From an uncultured Fidelibacterota bacterium (GTDB taxonomy: Bacteria > Fidelibacterota > Marinisomatia > Marinisomatales > TCS55): DNA of 64,000 bases. The DNA lies in assembly GCA_902581045.1 (NCBI GenBank), contig CACHMU010000003.1:1-64000 (forward strand). Reading direction: 5' to 3'. Positions 8,911 to 17,749 of this stretch are shown one piece after another. The position numbers and the translations under genes were made by a program. The first letter of the stretch is position 1; each line of letters begins with the position of its first letter. The notes under the pieces were generated by a model that was not told the origin of the DNA, ran no database searches, and saw only the letters and a list, made by a program, of their open reading frames with translations.

Positions 8911-9327
8911 ATGGATAAGAAAAAAGTAATAAAAGAAATATCAGTTTTTCAGAAAAACACAATTACTGATTATCTAGGTATTAAAATAACGGACTATGGT
9001 GATAATTATATATGTGGGGAAATGCCCGTAGATGATAGAACAAAACAACCATATGGACTTCTTCATGGTGGGGCAAGTGTGGTTTTTGCTGAAACATTAG
9101 GAAGTATTGGTGCAGGCATGAATATAGATTATAAAAAAAAATCAGTTGTTGGTATAGAAATCAATGCCAGCCATTTACAATCTATAAAAGAGGGATTGGT
9201 TTATGGGCGAGCAGAACCATTTAGAATTGGCAGAACCATGCAGGTTTGGAACATTAATATTACTGATAAAAAAAATAATTTAATTTGTACAAGTCGCTTG
9301 ACGCTTGCAGTTATAAATCAAAAATGA
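8911..9327 (+). CDS. Hotdog-fold acyl-CoA thioesterase of the MenI/YdiI (PaaI-like) group
   Basis: The 138 aa protein resembles E. coli YdiI (DHNA-CoA thioesterase, MenI) and YbdB. It has DDRTKQPYGLLHGGASVVFAET, with the hotdog His-Gly-Gly and the catalytic Glu in the AET position, then GIEINASHLQS and a C-terminal TSRLTLAV strand. Family members hydrolyse aromatic or fatty acyl-CoA. A role in menaquinone synthesis is possible but no men genes are nearby. It sits between purN and purH, 7 bases after purN and with an ATGA overlap into purH, so it is cotranscribed with purine genes. No purine role is known for the family and the placement may be fortuitous. Confidence 0.85.
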   Translation: MDKKKVIKEISVFQKNTITDYLGIKITDYGDNYICGEMPVDDRTKQPYGLLHGGASVVFAETLGSIGAGMNIDYKKKSVVGIEINASHLQSIKEGLVYGRAEPFRIGRTMQVWNINITDKKNNLICTSRLTLAVINQK

Positions 9328-10880
9328 TTGAAAAACCAAAAATAAACAGGGATCCAATTCAAATTAAACGAGCGCTTATTTCAGTATATGATAAGACAGA
9401 TATTTTTGATTTAGCAAAAGTATTACATGATAATCAAATTGAAATTTTATCAACCGGTGGAACATCAATAGCCTTAAGAGAAAACAACATACCAGTTCAG
9501 GATGTTAGTGATTATACTAATTTTCCTGAAATAATGGATGGGCGAGTTAAAACAATAAATCCATTAGTTGAGGGCGGGATCCTTGGGTTAAGAGATATCC
9601 ATGAGGATGACGCAAAATCAAATTCAATAAAATGGATTGATTTGGTGATATGTAATTTGTACCCATTTTCAGAAACAATTAATAGGACTAATTGTGATTT
9701 ACCACTTGCTTTGGAAAACATTGATATAGGTGGGCCAACTATGATTAGATCAGCAGCAAAAAATTTGGGTTGGGTGTGTGTATTAGTTGATCCATCAGAC
9801 TATAAATCAATTTCATCTGAATTAAATAAAAGTGGTACAATTTCATTTTCTACTCGAGAGAAACTTGCATCAAAAGCCTTTGGACATACAGCTGAGTATG
9901 ATACAATGATATATAATTATTTGCATAGTGAATCATTACCTAACATTTTGAATTTATCTTATACTAAACACTCACATTTAAGATATGGAGAAAACCCACA
10001 CCAATCTGCCGCATCCTATACGGTTTATGGAAATTCTGATAATAATATTCTTAATGCCACAATTCATCAAGGTAAAAAACTTTCATATAATAATATTATG
10101 GATGCTGATAGCGCACTAGCTTGCGTACGAGAGTTTCATAAACCAACATGTGTTATTGTAAAACATTCTAATCCGTGTGGTGTTGCAATTGGGAAAAATT
10201 TATTAGAAGCTTATAATAATGCATTTAATGCTGATTCAATATCTGCATTCGGCGGGATTGTGGCGCTTAATAAACAATGTACCGCTGATGTTGCAGAGGC
10301 AATCATCAATGTATTTGCAGAAATAGTATTGGCGCCATCATTTGACGATGATGCATTAAAGATTTTTTCGAAAAAACAAAATTTGCGAATTTTATCTATT
10401 GGAAACCTTAATGTAAGAAAACCTAAAATAGAGGTTAGGCATATTGATGGTGGCTTATTGGCCCAAGATACAGACATAAAAAACTTAACCGAAAACGATT
10501 TACAAGTTGTAACTAAAGCTCAACCATCTAAATCAGATATTAAAACGGCTTTGTTTACTTGGAAGGTTTTGAGGCATGCTAAATCAAATGGCATACTGAT
10601 CGCAAAAAATAATATTACAGTAGGATTAGGTGCAGGCCAGGTCAGTAGAGTTGATGCTGTTTCAATGGCTCTTCAAAAGGGTGGGAAAAATGTTGCTGGT
10701 GGGGTTTTAGCATCAGATGCCTTTTTTCCCTTTAGGGACAGTATTGATTCATTAAAGGACTCAGGAATATCAGCCATTATTCAACCTGGTGGCTCTATTA
10801 GAGATAAGGAAGTAATTGATGCTTGTGATGAATATAATATATCTATGATGTTTACTGGAGTTCGATGTTTTAAACATTAA
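9324..10880 (+). CDS. purH: PurH, bifunctional AICAR transformylase / IMP cyclohydrolase
   Basis: PurH does steps 9 and 10, formylating AICAR and closing the ring to IMP. The N-terminal MGS-like cyclohydrolase domain carries RALISVYDKTDI and LSTGGTS. The C-terminal transformylase domain has VKHSNPCGVAIG and the ending SIRDKEVIDACDEYNISMMFTG. The ORF track starts at 9285. The ATG at 9324, overlapping the previous stop as ATGA, gives 518 aa and a normal N-terminus, so it is chosen. This is the last purine gene, and its stop overlaps the convergent rhodanese gene by 4 bases. No separate terminator is visible. Confidence 0.95.
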   Translation: MIEKPKINRDPIQIKRALISVYDKTDIFDLAKVLHDNQIEILSTGGTSIALRENNIPVQDVSDYTNFPEIMDGRVKTINPLVEGGILGLRDIHEDDAKSNSIKWIDLVICNLYPFSETINRTNCDLPLALENIDIGGPTMIRSAAKNLGWVCVLVDPSDYKSISSELNKSGTISFSTREKLASKAFGHTAEYDTMIYNYLHSESLPNILNLSYTKHSHLRYGENPHQSAASYTVYGNSDNNILNATIHQGKKLSYNNIMDADSALACVREFHKPTCVIVKHSNPCGVAIGKNLLEAYNNAFNADSISAFGGIVALNKQCTADVAEAIINVFAEIVLAPSFDDDALKIFSKKQNLRILSIGNLNVRKPKIEVRHIDGGLLAQDTDIKNLTENDLQVVTKAQPSKSDIKTALFTWKVLRHAKSNGILIAKNNITVGLGAGQVSRVDAVSMALQKGGKNVAGGVLASDAFFPFRDSIDSLKDSGISAIIQPGGSIRDKEVIDACDEYNISMMFTGVRCFKH

Positions 10881-11191
10881 TATATTGGTACTGATGAATC
10901 AATAAGTTCTGACCATGAATTTATTCCACCATTTAAGTTATATACATTGTAACCAAGTGGCTTTAGGTATTCACAAACATTTGCTGATCTTACGCCACTA
11001 TGACACATTACAATTATTTTTTTGTTTTTCTCTAACTCTTGATGTCTTTCGGCAATTTCACCAATAGATATATTTATATGTGGATTAATACTAGCGAAAT
11101 CAATTTCATTTTTTTCTCGCACATCTAATAAAATAAAGTCTTCGCTATTATCTTTCATCTTTTTTAATTCTAAAACGTCAATTTCATTCAT
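10877..11191 (-). CDS. Single-domain rhodanese-like sulfurtransferase
   Basis: The protein of about 104 aa is a one-domain rhodanese of the GlpE/PspE type. It contains FILLDVREKNEIDFASI and the active-site loop CHSGVRS (Cys-x4-Arg), followed by LNGGINSW. The family moves sulfane sulfur between small thiols or proteins. No signal peptide is seen, so it is likely cytoplasmic. The ORF track begins at a TTG at 11224. The ATG at 11191 fits the domain start better and has GGAG 11 bases upstream. It stands alone on the minus strand and is convergent with purH, overlapping its stop. Confidence 0.85.
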   Translation of the reverse strand: MNEIDVLELKKMKDNSEDFILLDVREKNEIDFASINPHINISIGEIAERHQELEKNKKIIVMCHSGVRSANVCEYLKPLGYNVYNLNGGINSWSELIDSSVPIY

Positions 11192-11259
11192 CAAATAATA
11201 ATCTCCATAAAATTCATTTAACAATCTTACATTCTATCAATAAATTTTTAAAGAATTAT

Positions 11260-11619
11260 ATGAAAATAAAACACCTAATACCTATTATTTTTATGCTGAT
11301 ATATGGATGTGCATCAAATAATGGAGAACGTAGACCCTCAAGACCAAGAAATATTATTTCCCAAGAAGAAATTCAAGAAAATGCCACGGCGCTCAATGCT
11401 TATGATATTATTTCTTTTGCCAGACCAGCATGGTTGCGAACAAGAGATAAAACACCCGTAGTTTATTTAAATGGTGTACAACTTGGTGGTTTAGATCAAC
11501 TTTCAAATATATCAAGCTCATCTATTAAAGAATTACGATTATTAACTCCATCAGAAGCTGCAGTGCTATATGGTACAGGCGCCGGCATGGGCGGAGCTAT
11601 TGATATTAAAATACGATAA
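11260..11619 (+). CDS. Small lipoprotein with a TonB-receptor plug-like domain
   Basis: The 119 aa protein begins with a lipoprotein signal (MKIKHLIPIIFMLIYGC, Cys17 as lipid anchor). The C-terminal half, VVYLNGVQLGGLDQLSNI then IKELRLLTPSEAAVLYGTGA and GGAIDIKI, reads like the end of a TonB-dependent receptor plug, with the typical pattern of a strand, an ELRLLTPSEA segment and AxxYGxGxxxGxI. No barrel follows, so this is a plug without a receptor. Such orphan plug-like lipoproteins are known in some bacterial groups but their role is not established. It is followed at 11637 by a perfect inverted repeat that could end the transcript. Confidence 0.7.
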   Translation: MKIKHLIPIIFMLIYGCASNNGERRPSRPRNIISQEEIQENATALNAYDIISFARPAWLRTRDKTPVVYLNGVQLGGLDQLSNISSSSIKELRLLTPSEAAVLYGTGAGMGGAIDIKIR

Positions 11620-11636
11620 GCTTTTTTAAACAAGCA

Positions 11637-11687
11637 TTTACAAATGATATATCAAACCACTTATTTGTTTAATATATCATTTGTAAA
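11637..11687. terminator. Perfect 16-bp inverted repeat, possible terminator
   Basis: TTTACAAATGATATAT (11637-11652) is repeated in exact reverse complement at 11672-11687, with a 19-base spacer. It lies between the plug-like lipoprotein stop (11619) and the next start (11712). The stem is AT-rich and lacks a clear T-run afterwards, so it may be a weak terminator or an operator-like site instead. The symmetry itself is read directly. Confidence 0.5.
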
Positions 11688-11711
11688 ATTGCACCTAATT
11701 ATTAATAAAAT

Positions 11712-12950
11712 ATGGTTTTAATTCTCTCTATATCTGTATTTATTTTAGTAACGACACTATTTATCCTGGATATGAATCGGGACCAAAACATAAATAGTAA
11801 TGTTTCAACTTATTTTCAGCCACTCTTTGCTGAGACTATTGTAAGTCATAATTATGCTGTGAGGCCGGAACTTGTATGGCAAGAAATCACAAAATTATCA
11901 GATTATAATTTTTGGTTTCCCGGTATTCTAAGAATTTTACCTGTTGTTGACACGGATAGATTCGTTCATCAATATTCATTTGATAAATTTCAATTAGCCC
12001 CAGGATCATCAATAAAAGTCCGCCCATTTAGTCTTTCACCATTATTTGCTGGACGTGTGATATCCGTAAGAGCAAATAAAAAACTTTCAATGGAACTCCG
12101 GTTTAACCCCTTTCATAAAGAAACAATAATATTTGATTTAGAACAGATCCCTGAAGGGACTTCTGTTACTTGTACAAGATTTAGCAAAGGTGTTTTTTCT
12201 TGGATGAGTATATTGGGTTTTGCAAATAAGAAATCTAAAATTTTAGATAATCTAGGTTATTTGATTCCTGAAGAAGAAGCTTTGAGCGATGATCAAGCAA
12301 GCGCTACGACTGATGCTGGTCCTCAATATAGTAGGGAAGCTATAATTGCTAGATCTGTCCAAGCTGGTTTAGATGGTAATATGGATATGATCAATGCAAT
12401 ACCAGATAAGCCAACAAGAGGCATGGCTAAAGCTATGCTCGTTCAGACAAAACGAAAAGGTGGAGTAATGCCGGATCATCTTGTTAAAGCATTATCAGAG
12501 GAGCCAGCTGAAGGTCAACCAACTGAAGATAAAGTTTCAAGTAATAAAAAGACCGAAAATATTGATTCTGGTCTTCCTTCATTTGATGATCAAGAGCAAC
12601 TAATTTCATTTGTTGTTAATAAGGCTCTTGATGGAGACGATGAACCGTTAAATGCAATTGGTGATAAAGTTACTAGAGGAAAGGCTAAAGCTTTAATGGT
12701 AAAAATTAAAAGGGGCGCATTAGAGCGCCCACAAATGCCTGAAGTAAAACAAGAACCATCAATACCAGGGCCAAGCGCTATAGAAACTCTTAACGTTGAT
12801 AATGGCAATTCTGAATCTGAATTAATAGAAAGATTAGTTGCAGCAGGACTTGATGGAAATATGGATGAAATTAATGCATTAGACGATCGAGTTTTGAGAG
12901 GAAAAATAAAAGCTGCCATTGTAAAAGCAAAGCGCGCAGCCACAAATTAA
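11712..12950 (+). CDS. Membrane-anchored SRPBCC-like protein with three C-terminal repeats of unknown function
   Basis: The 412 aa protein starts with a hydrophobic anchor (residues 1-19). Residues about 40-190 look like an SRPBCC/polyketide-cyclase-type lipid-binding fold (VSHNYAVRPELVWQEITKLSDYNFWFPG opening, then alternating strands). The remainder is built from three copies of a motif of about 42 residues near 208-250, 294-335 and 367-408. The shared core is AGLDGNMDxINAIxDKxTRGKAKAxxVxxKR, predicted helical. Acidic, proline-rich linkers separate them. I do not recognise the repeat. The basic KAKA/KxKR ends could bind nucleic acid or acidic polymers, but this is only a guess. The SRPBCC call is moderate. 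Confidence 0.6.
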   Translation: MVLILSISVFILVTTLFILDMNRDQNINSNVSTYFQPLFAETIVSHNYAVRPELVWQEITKLSDYNFWFPGILRILPVVDTDRFVHQYSFDKFQLAPGSSIKVRPFSLSPLFAGRVISVRANKKLSMELRFNPFHKETIIFDLEQIPEGTSVTCTRFSKGVFSWMSILGFANKKSKILDNLGYLIPEEEALSDDQASATTDAGPQYSREAIIARSVQAGLDGNMDMINAIPDKPTRGMAKAMLVQTKRKGGVMPDHLVKALSEEPAEGQPTEDKVSSNKKTENIDSGLPSFDDQEQLISFVVNKALDGDDEPLNAIGDKVTRGKAKALMVKIKRGALERPQMPEVKQEPSIPGPSAIETLNVDNGNSESELIERLVAAGLDGNMDEINALDDRVLRGKIKAAIVKAKRAATN

Positions 12951-12978
12951 ATTATATTTATCTTTTTACCTTATTATA

Positions 12979-14718
12979 ATGCTTTCATTTATTAGGTATT
13001 TTATCTTTTTATTTATTGCTACAAAAATATATTCCCAAGTATCTGTGACATCTGATTTATCATCTAATTATGCAAACAGCCAAAATGATTATAATTATTT
13101 TGAAAACCTAATGAATATAAATGTTGCAAGTGGAAATTATATGGGCTGGATTGAACTAGAATTTTCAAATCCACCAATCTTAGGCTTAGACTATAAAGGC
13201 ATTAGAAAATTTCGGTTAGATTATATCGGAGATATTACACAATTAAAAATCGGTGATTTATATGAATATTGGGGTAATGGAATGATATTAAATAGTGTTG
13301 ATGACAAAAGTATTGATTTAGATACAGGTATAAGAGGTGCGTTGCTTACTCTCTCTAGAGAACAGATTGATTTTTCAATTTTAGCAGGAAATCAAAAAAT
13401 AATGAGAAGCTCCAACCAAATTTCAGATTACAATGAACGAATTCCAAATTATAAATCTGATTATAATTTATACGGTAGTCGATTGAATTTTATATATAAC
13501 AATTTTTCTGGTGGCATCCATTTTATTTTGGCTAATCAATTTGATAAAAACATAAATGATATCTATAAAAGGAATCCTCATAGACTAGTCGGATTCAATA
13601 TTGATTATTTTTCAGAAAAATTAGATTTAATCTTTGAATATCTTTCAAAAGACAATAATGGTTCTGGGCTATTTGCTGACTTAACAGTACATAAAGAAAA
13701 ACTTATTTTTTTAAATCCTGCTTCCATTGGATTAACCTATAAAAATTATCTCTTTTCATTTCGTAGTCCAAATGAAAGATGGGACTTTGTGAATAATAAA
13801 ATCGGAATAATACCAATTCAACAAATGCCTACTGCTTTTCAGCTTCATAGCGCCTACTTGCTTTCAAGAATCACTCATGTTATTGATTACAATGATGAGG
13901 TTGGGTTTAATTTTAATATTAAGGGAAAATTATTTGATAATTATGAGTTTTTATTTAGTTATTCTAAATCTAGTAGAAGTGATGAGTGGAAATTGGATGA
14001 TAATTACGAATGGTCAAAAAATAAAAAAAACAATTCTATAACATTAACTCCTAGCAATAATGACTTATTTAATCCTTTTAAAGAAGTTTATTTAGAGATA
14101 GATGGATTTAATAACAGTGGTAAACATTATTATAAATTTGGTTTTTCGTCAATGAGGGATATCTTAGAACTTTATGAAAATCAGAAAATTATTAGTCATG
14201 ATGCAATAACACTAAATCGATATAGTTATGAATTAAGATCCGCGCAAACCTTTCCAATATCTTATACATACAGATTAACGGATAATCATAGTGTTGATTT
14301 TATATTTGAATATCAAAGTCTAAAAAAAGGGATTGTTAGTAATGATGATCTGCAAGCAAAGAATCTGTTCTCATCAAATTTTTCTAAACCATCACAAATA
14401 AATAGATTTATTAATCTAGGGTATTCTTATTCACCAAAATGGTCAATCAATTTTAGTGTTGATTATGCGGATACTGAAGAAAAAATTGTTTTAGATGGGA
14501 ATCGCTATAATAATTTGCTTGAACAATTAATAAGCAATTTTTTTAATAATGAATTAACATGGGCGAATCTGGAGATAGCATATAATTTTAAACAAAATTA
14601 TCGATTATCAGTTTCATATGGTTCAAAAAGAGGCGGTGTTTATTGTAGTAATGGAATATGCAGATACATGCAACCATTTGAAAATGGTTTTGCAATTAAA
14701 ATGATATCTTCATTTTAA
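12979..14718 (+). CDS. Outer-membrane beta-barrel protein, unknown function
   Basis: The 579 aa protein has an N-terminal signal peptide (MLSFIRYFIFLFIATKIYSQ). It is rich in alternating, aromatic strand segments, Asn/Asp/Ser turns and closes with FAIKMISSF, an aromatic C-terminal residue typical of barrels inserted by BamA. The segment KIGDLYEYWGNGMIL followed by DTGIRG recalls large DUF6029-like barrels of Bacteroidetes relatives, though this is from memory. A cluster with two cysteines (YCSNGICRY) lies close to the end. It begins 28 bases after the SRPBCC gene and its stop overlaps the convergent DHFR-like gene. Confidence 0.75.
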   Translation: MLSFIRYFIFLFIATKIYSQVSVTSDLSSNYANSQNDYNYFENLMNINVASGNYMGWIELEFSNPPILGLDYKGIRKFRLDYIGDITQLKIGDLYEYWGNGMILNSVDDKSIDLDTGIRGALLTLSREQIDFSILAGNQKIMRSSNQISDYNERIPNYKSDYNLYGSRLNFIYNNFSGGIHFILANQFDKNINDIYKRNPHRLVGFNIDYFSEKLDLIFEYLSKDNNGSGLFADLTVHKEKLIFLNPASIGLTYKNYLFSFRSPNERWDFVNNKIGIIPIQQMPTAFQLHSAYLLSRITHVIDYNDEVGFNFNIKGKLFDNYEFLFSYSKSSRSDEWKLDDNYEWSKNKKNNSITLTPSNNDLFNPFKEVYLEIDGFNNSGKHYYKFGFSSMRDILELYENQKIISHDAITLNRYSYELRSAQTFPISYTYRLTDNHSVDFIFEYQSLKKGIVSNDDLQAKNLFSSNFSKPSQINRFINLGYSYSPKWSINFSVDYADTEEKIVLDGNRYNNLLEQLISNFFNNELTWANLEIAYNFKQNYRLSVSYGSKRGGVYCSNGICRYMQPFENGFAIKMISSF

Positions 14719-15167
14719 TTGTTTTCTAAAATTTTATATTGGTACTGAAAAATATATTCTTCTTTATCAACTACTATTACATTTTCTAATAAAAGAGTAG
14801 GTTCTTTAATATTATCTTGAAATAATTTTATACCACTACCAAATATTAAAGGATGGGGAGTAATATATAAATGAGTTAAGTGAGAATAAAATTTTTTATT
14901 TGTTATTCCCCCACCAGCAACAAAACATTTTTTACTATTAATTTTTTCTATTACTTCTTTTGGCTTATTATTTCTATGAAATACAATTACTTCTCGATTA
15001 TCTAATTCACTTTCTAGACAATTAAATGTGTTTGAACCCATTATTACAGGATAACCGAACGTTTGCTTTTTAAATAAATGTAGGTCTTTTGACCAGGTTA
15101 TAATTTCGTTACTATGTCGTGCAATAAATCCATCATGCGTTACCGCCGCGATAAGAATTACGTCCAT
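14715..15167 (-). CDS. Dihydrofolate reductase / RibD C-terminal family reductase
   Basis: The 150 aa protein has DHFR-like features: IAAVTHDGFIARHS, then TWSKDLHLFKKQTFGYPVIMGSNTFNCL. The Asp after Trp-Ser-Lys corresponds to catalytic Asp27 of E. coli, with the intervening loop two residues shorter. The C-terminal half (FVAGGGITNKKFY, then TPHPLIFGSGIKLF) looks more like RibD-C reductases. So it may reduce dihydrofolate or another pteridine or pyrimidine with NADPH. It is the last gene of the aceE-aceF-lpd-M16-M16 operon, with the start at 15167 overlapping the previous stop. Confidence 0.72.
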   Translation of the reverse strand: MDVILIAAVTHDGFIARHSNEIITWSKDLHLFKKQTFGYPVIMGSNTFNCLESELDNREVIVFHRNNKPKEVIEKINSKKCFVAGGGITNKKFYSHLTHLYITPHPLIFGSGIKLFQDNIKEPTLLLENVIVVDKEEYIFQYQYKILENN

Positions 15168-16441
15168 TATTTGTTATTAAATGATCCGGCAGAAACAATC
15201 GTTAGTTTTTTTGGGTCTATATATTTACCAATCGCATTGTTTACTTGATCTAACTTCAGATTATTAATTATATCTGGATACTGATCTAAGTGTTTGATTT
15301 CTTTACTTCTTTCAACGTTTGATAAAATTTGACTTACGAGACCTCCAGTTGTATCCAAACCCACTTTAAATGTACCCGTAATAGTAGATTTTTTTGCTTC
15401 TAACTCATCTTTTGTAATTCCATTGTTATACCAAATTTGTATTTGTTCAAGAGTAGCTTCTTTACCTTTATCTATTAGTTGAGGTGCAAACGTACCCCAT
15501 GTGGTCCAATATCCGTCCAAACCAAATTTTAAACCGCTTATAGATGATCCAATACCATATGTTAAGCCCTGCTCATCTCGTACTGTTTGCATAAGACGTG
15601 CAGAAAAATTTCCACCAAGTATATAAACACCCATCATTAGTGCATAATAATCTTCATGTTCTTCATCAATCCCTATTGATTGTCCAATGTATATATCAGC
15701 ACTTGTTTTATCCTTTATGTTAAGTGATTCATCAATTGGAATAGATTCATTCGCTTTTAAGGTTTTTTCTATTTGACTTAGATTTTGTGAGCCGCAATTA
15801 TTAAATGCTTTATTTATTTGATCATTAAATAATCGATCATCAACATCGCCAGCTACCGCAATATTCATTGAACCTAGGCCATAAGCTTTATTATGAAAAC
15901 TTATAAGATCATCTTTTGTTATTGAATTAATAAAATCAATGGTTTCATCTATTTCAAACTGATAATTCAAATGATTTTCAGGATATATTTTTTGTGTAAA
16001 TAAAATATGTGCCTGCTTTTTTGTATCTTCCCTTGATTGTTCAATCTGTCCTATTAGCCTTGTTTTTAATTTTTCAAGCTCATTGTTTTCAAAAACCGGA
16101 TTTTTAAACTCATCAGATAAAACATCAATTACCATTGGAATATTATCTTTCAAACAATGAGTTGTAAAAAAAGTATGATGTTGTGTAGATCCAAACTTTA
16201 TTTCTGCACCAACAGAATCTAAAACTTCACTAATATCATATTTACTTCTATTAGTTGTACCCTTATCAACCATTGCCGCAGTTATTGAGGAAATTTTTGG
16301 ATTAATATTACCACTGTAATTAGCGCCACCATTAAAACTTCCGGAGAAGGTTATCACTTCTTTGGCCTTTGTTGGAATAATATGTGTTTTTATTCCCTCA
16401 ACAGGATTAGTAGTAATTACTTGATTTTCGAAAAACCCCAA
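15167..16441 (-). CDS. M16 peptidase family, non-catalytic partner subunit
   Basis: The 424 aa protein has the two-lobe M16 layout but lacks the HxxEH zinc motif: the expected position reads NPKISSITAAMVDKGTT. It keeps the substrate-binding Arg/Tyr segment VRDEQGLTYGIGSSISG of the C-lobe. In M16B families such subunits pair with a catalytic partner, here the gene directly upstream. No signal peptide is visible, suggesting a cytoplasmic protease. The start appears to be a TTG at 16441, immediately after the partner's TAA. No closer ATG would keep the domain intact. Confidence 0.86.
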   Translation of the reverse strand: MGFFENQVITTNPVEGIKTHIIPTKAKEVITFSGSFNGGANYSGNINPKISSITAAMVDKGTTNRSKYDISEVLDSVGAEIKFGSTQHHTFFTTHCLKDNIPMVIDVLSDEFKNPVFENNELEKLKTRLIGQIEQSREDTKKQAHILFTQKIYPENHLNYQFEIDETIDFINSITKDDLISFHNKAYGLGSMNIAVAGDVDDRLFNDQINKAFNNCGSQNLSQIEKTLKANESIPIDESLNIKDKTSADIYIGQSIGIDEEHEDYYALMMGVYILGGNFSARLMQTVRDEQGLTYGIGSSISGLKFGLDGYWTTWGTFAPQLIDKGKEATLEQIQIWYNNGITKDELEAKKSTITGTFKVGLDTTGGLVSQILSNVERSKEIKHLDQYPDIINNLKLDQVNNAIGKYIDPKKLTIVSAGSFNNK

Positions 16442-17749
16442 TTAATTAGTCTCATTATTATTTGAAACAAACCAACCCGTTGTTTTCTTATTATCAATCA
16501 GATATTTATTGGCAACAGACTTTATATCGTTTTTTGTAACAGAATTTATCTTTTTTATAAAAGTCGTATAAAAAGTCCAATCACCTATTGCAAGAGCTTC
16601 GTTAATTGCACTTGCGACAGCATATGAACCATCCCGACTAAATGCCACACTTGCTTTTGTTTGCGCCTTTGCTCTCTGGAGCTCATCATCACTAATACCA
16701 TTATCAATAATTTCTTTATAGGTATTTAAAATAATCTCTTCAATGTTTTTATGGTTTTCTCCTGGGTTTAAAAATGCGTATGAAATAAATAATCCGTTGT
16801 CCTTAAATGGGAAATCATACATGAACAATGATGTTGCTAATCCCGGGTCAATCAGGGCCCTCTGTAATCTGCTAGACTTACCATCTGCAAGAATTTTACT
16901 AAGCAGGTGAAATGAATAGGTATCCTTATTTAAACCTGGTGGTGTTTTATGTGCCACTGCAACAATATCTGTTTGCCCATTTCTATTTACAGTTATACGC
17001 CTTTCTCCTTCTTGATTGGGTTCTTCAGTATACATATATGGTATATCATGTGTGCTTTTTGAATGCTGCCCAAAATATTCGTTAACTAAGTTTAAAGTAT
17101 TATTTTTATCAATGTCTCCAATAATGGTTACCGTAGCATTGTTCGGCCAATAATATGTATTATAAAATTCTTTTAGTCTTTCTGTGCTTACATTTTCAAT
17201 ATCTGATTTCCATCCTATTGTTGAGTGATGATATGGGTGAGCTTGATATGCCGTTGCCCAAATATTTTTATCTAGTACATCAAATGGACTATTTTCTCCA
17301 CGTTCAAATTCATTTCTTACGACTGTCATTTCGGGCTGACGATCTTCATCTTTTAAGAATGCATATCTCATTCGATCTGATTCTATAGCAATTGCTTTTT
17401 CTAAATGTTCGCTTGGCACTACTTCAAAATAATTGGTTCTATCATTCCAAGTAGTAGCATTTATTTGTGCCCCAATGCTTTGTAGCTCGGTCCAAATTGC
17501 TGTTCCTTTTTCTTTATTATAATTTTTTGAACCTTTAAACATTAAATGTTCTAATAGATGTGTTGATCCAGTATAGCCTATAGCTTCATTTCGCGAGCCA
17601 ACATGATAGGTTACCATTAGAGTTGTTACAGGAGCAGAGTGATCTTCTAACAATAAAACTCTTAAACCATTTTTAGAAAGGATGAATTCATCAATATCCC
17701 CCGATGTTTTAATGAAGTCAAAATTTTTATTATTATTATTTTGGGACAT
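16442..17749 (-). CDS. M16 family zinc metallopeptidase, catalytic subunit
   Basis: The 435 aa protein contains the inverted zinc motif HLLEH in GSTHLLEHLMFKGS and the downstream third ligand region VVRNEFERGENSP. This is an active M16 (pitrilysin/processing peptidase-like) subunit. Its substrate is not predictable; family members degrade peptides or process proteins. The ORF track starts at 17806. The ATG at 17749 (MSQNNNNKNFDF) leaves only a 14-base overlap with lpd and removes an implausible hydrophobic N-terminus that is a read-through of lpd sequence. With the next gene it forms a catalytic/non-catalytic pair. Confidence 0.9.
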   Translation of the reverse strand: MSQNNNNKNFDFIKTSGDIDEFILSKNGLRVLLLEDHSAPVTTLMVTYHVGSRNEAIGYTGSTHLLEHLMFKGSKNYNKEKGTAIWTELQSIGAQINATTWNDRTNYFEVVPSEHLEKAIAIESDRMRYAFLKDEDRQPEMTVVRNEFERGENSPFDVLDKNIWATAYQAHPYHHSTIGWKSDIENVSTERLKEFYNTYYWPNNATVTIIGDIDKNNTLNLVNEYFGQHSKSTHDIPYMYTEEPNQEGERRITVNRNGQTDIVAVAHKTPPGLNKDTYSFHLLSKILADGKSSRLQRALIDPGLATSLFMYDFPFKDNGLFISYAFLNPGENHKNIEEIILNTYKEIIDNGISDDELQRAKAQTKASVAFSRDGSYAVASAINEALAIGDWTFYTTFIKKINSVTKNDIKSVANKYLIDNKKTTGWFVSNNNETN

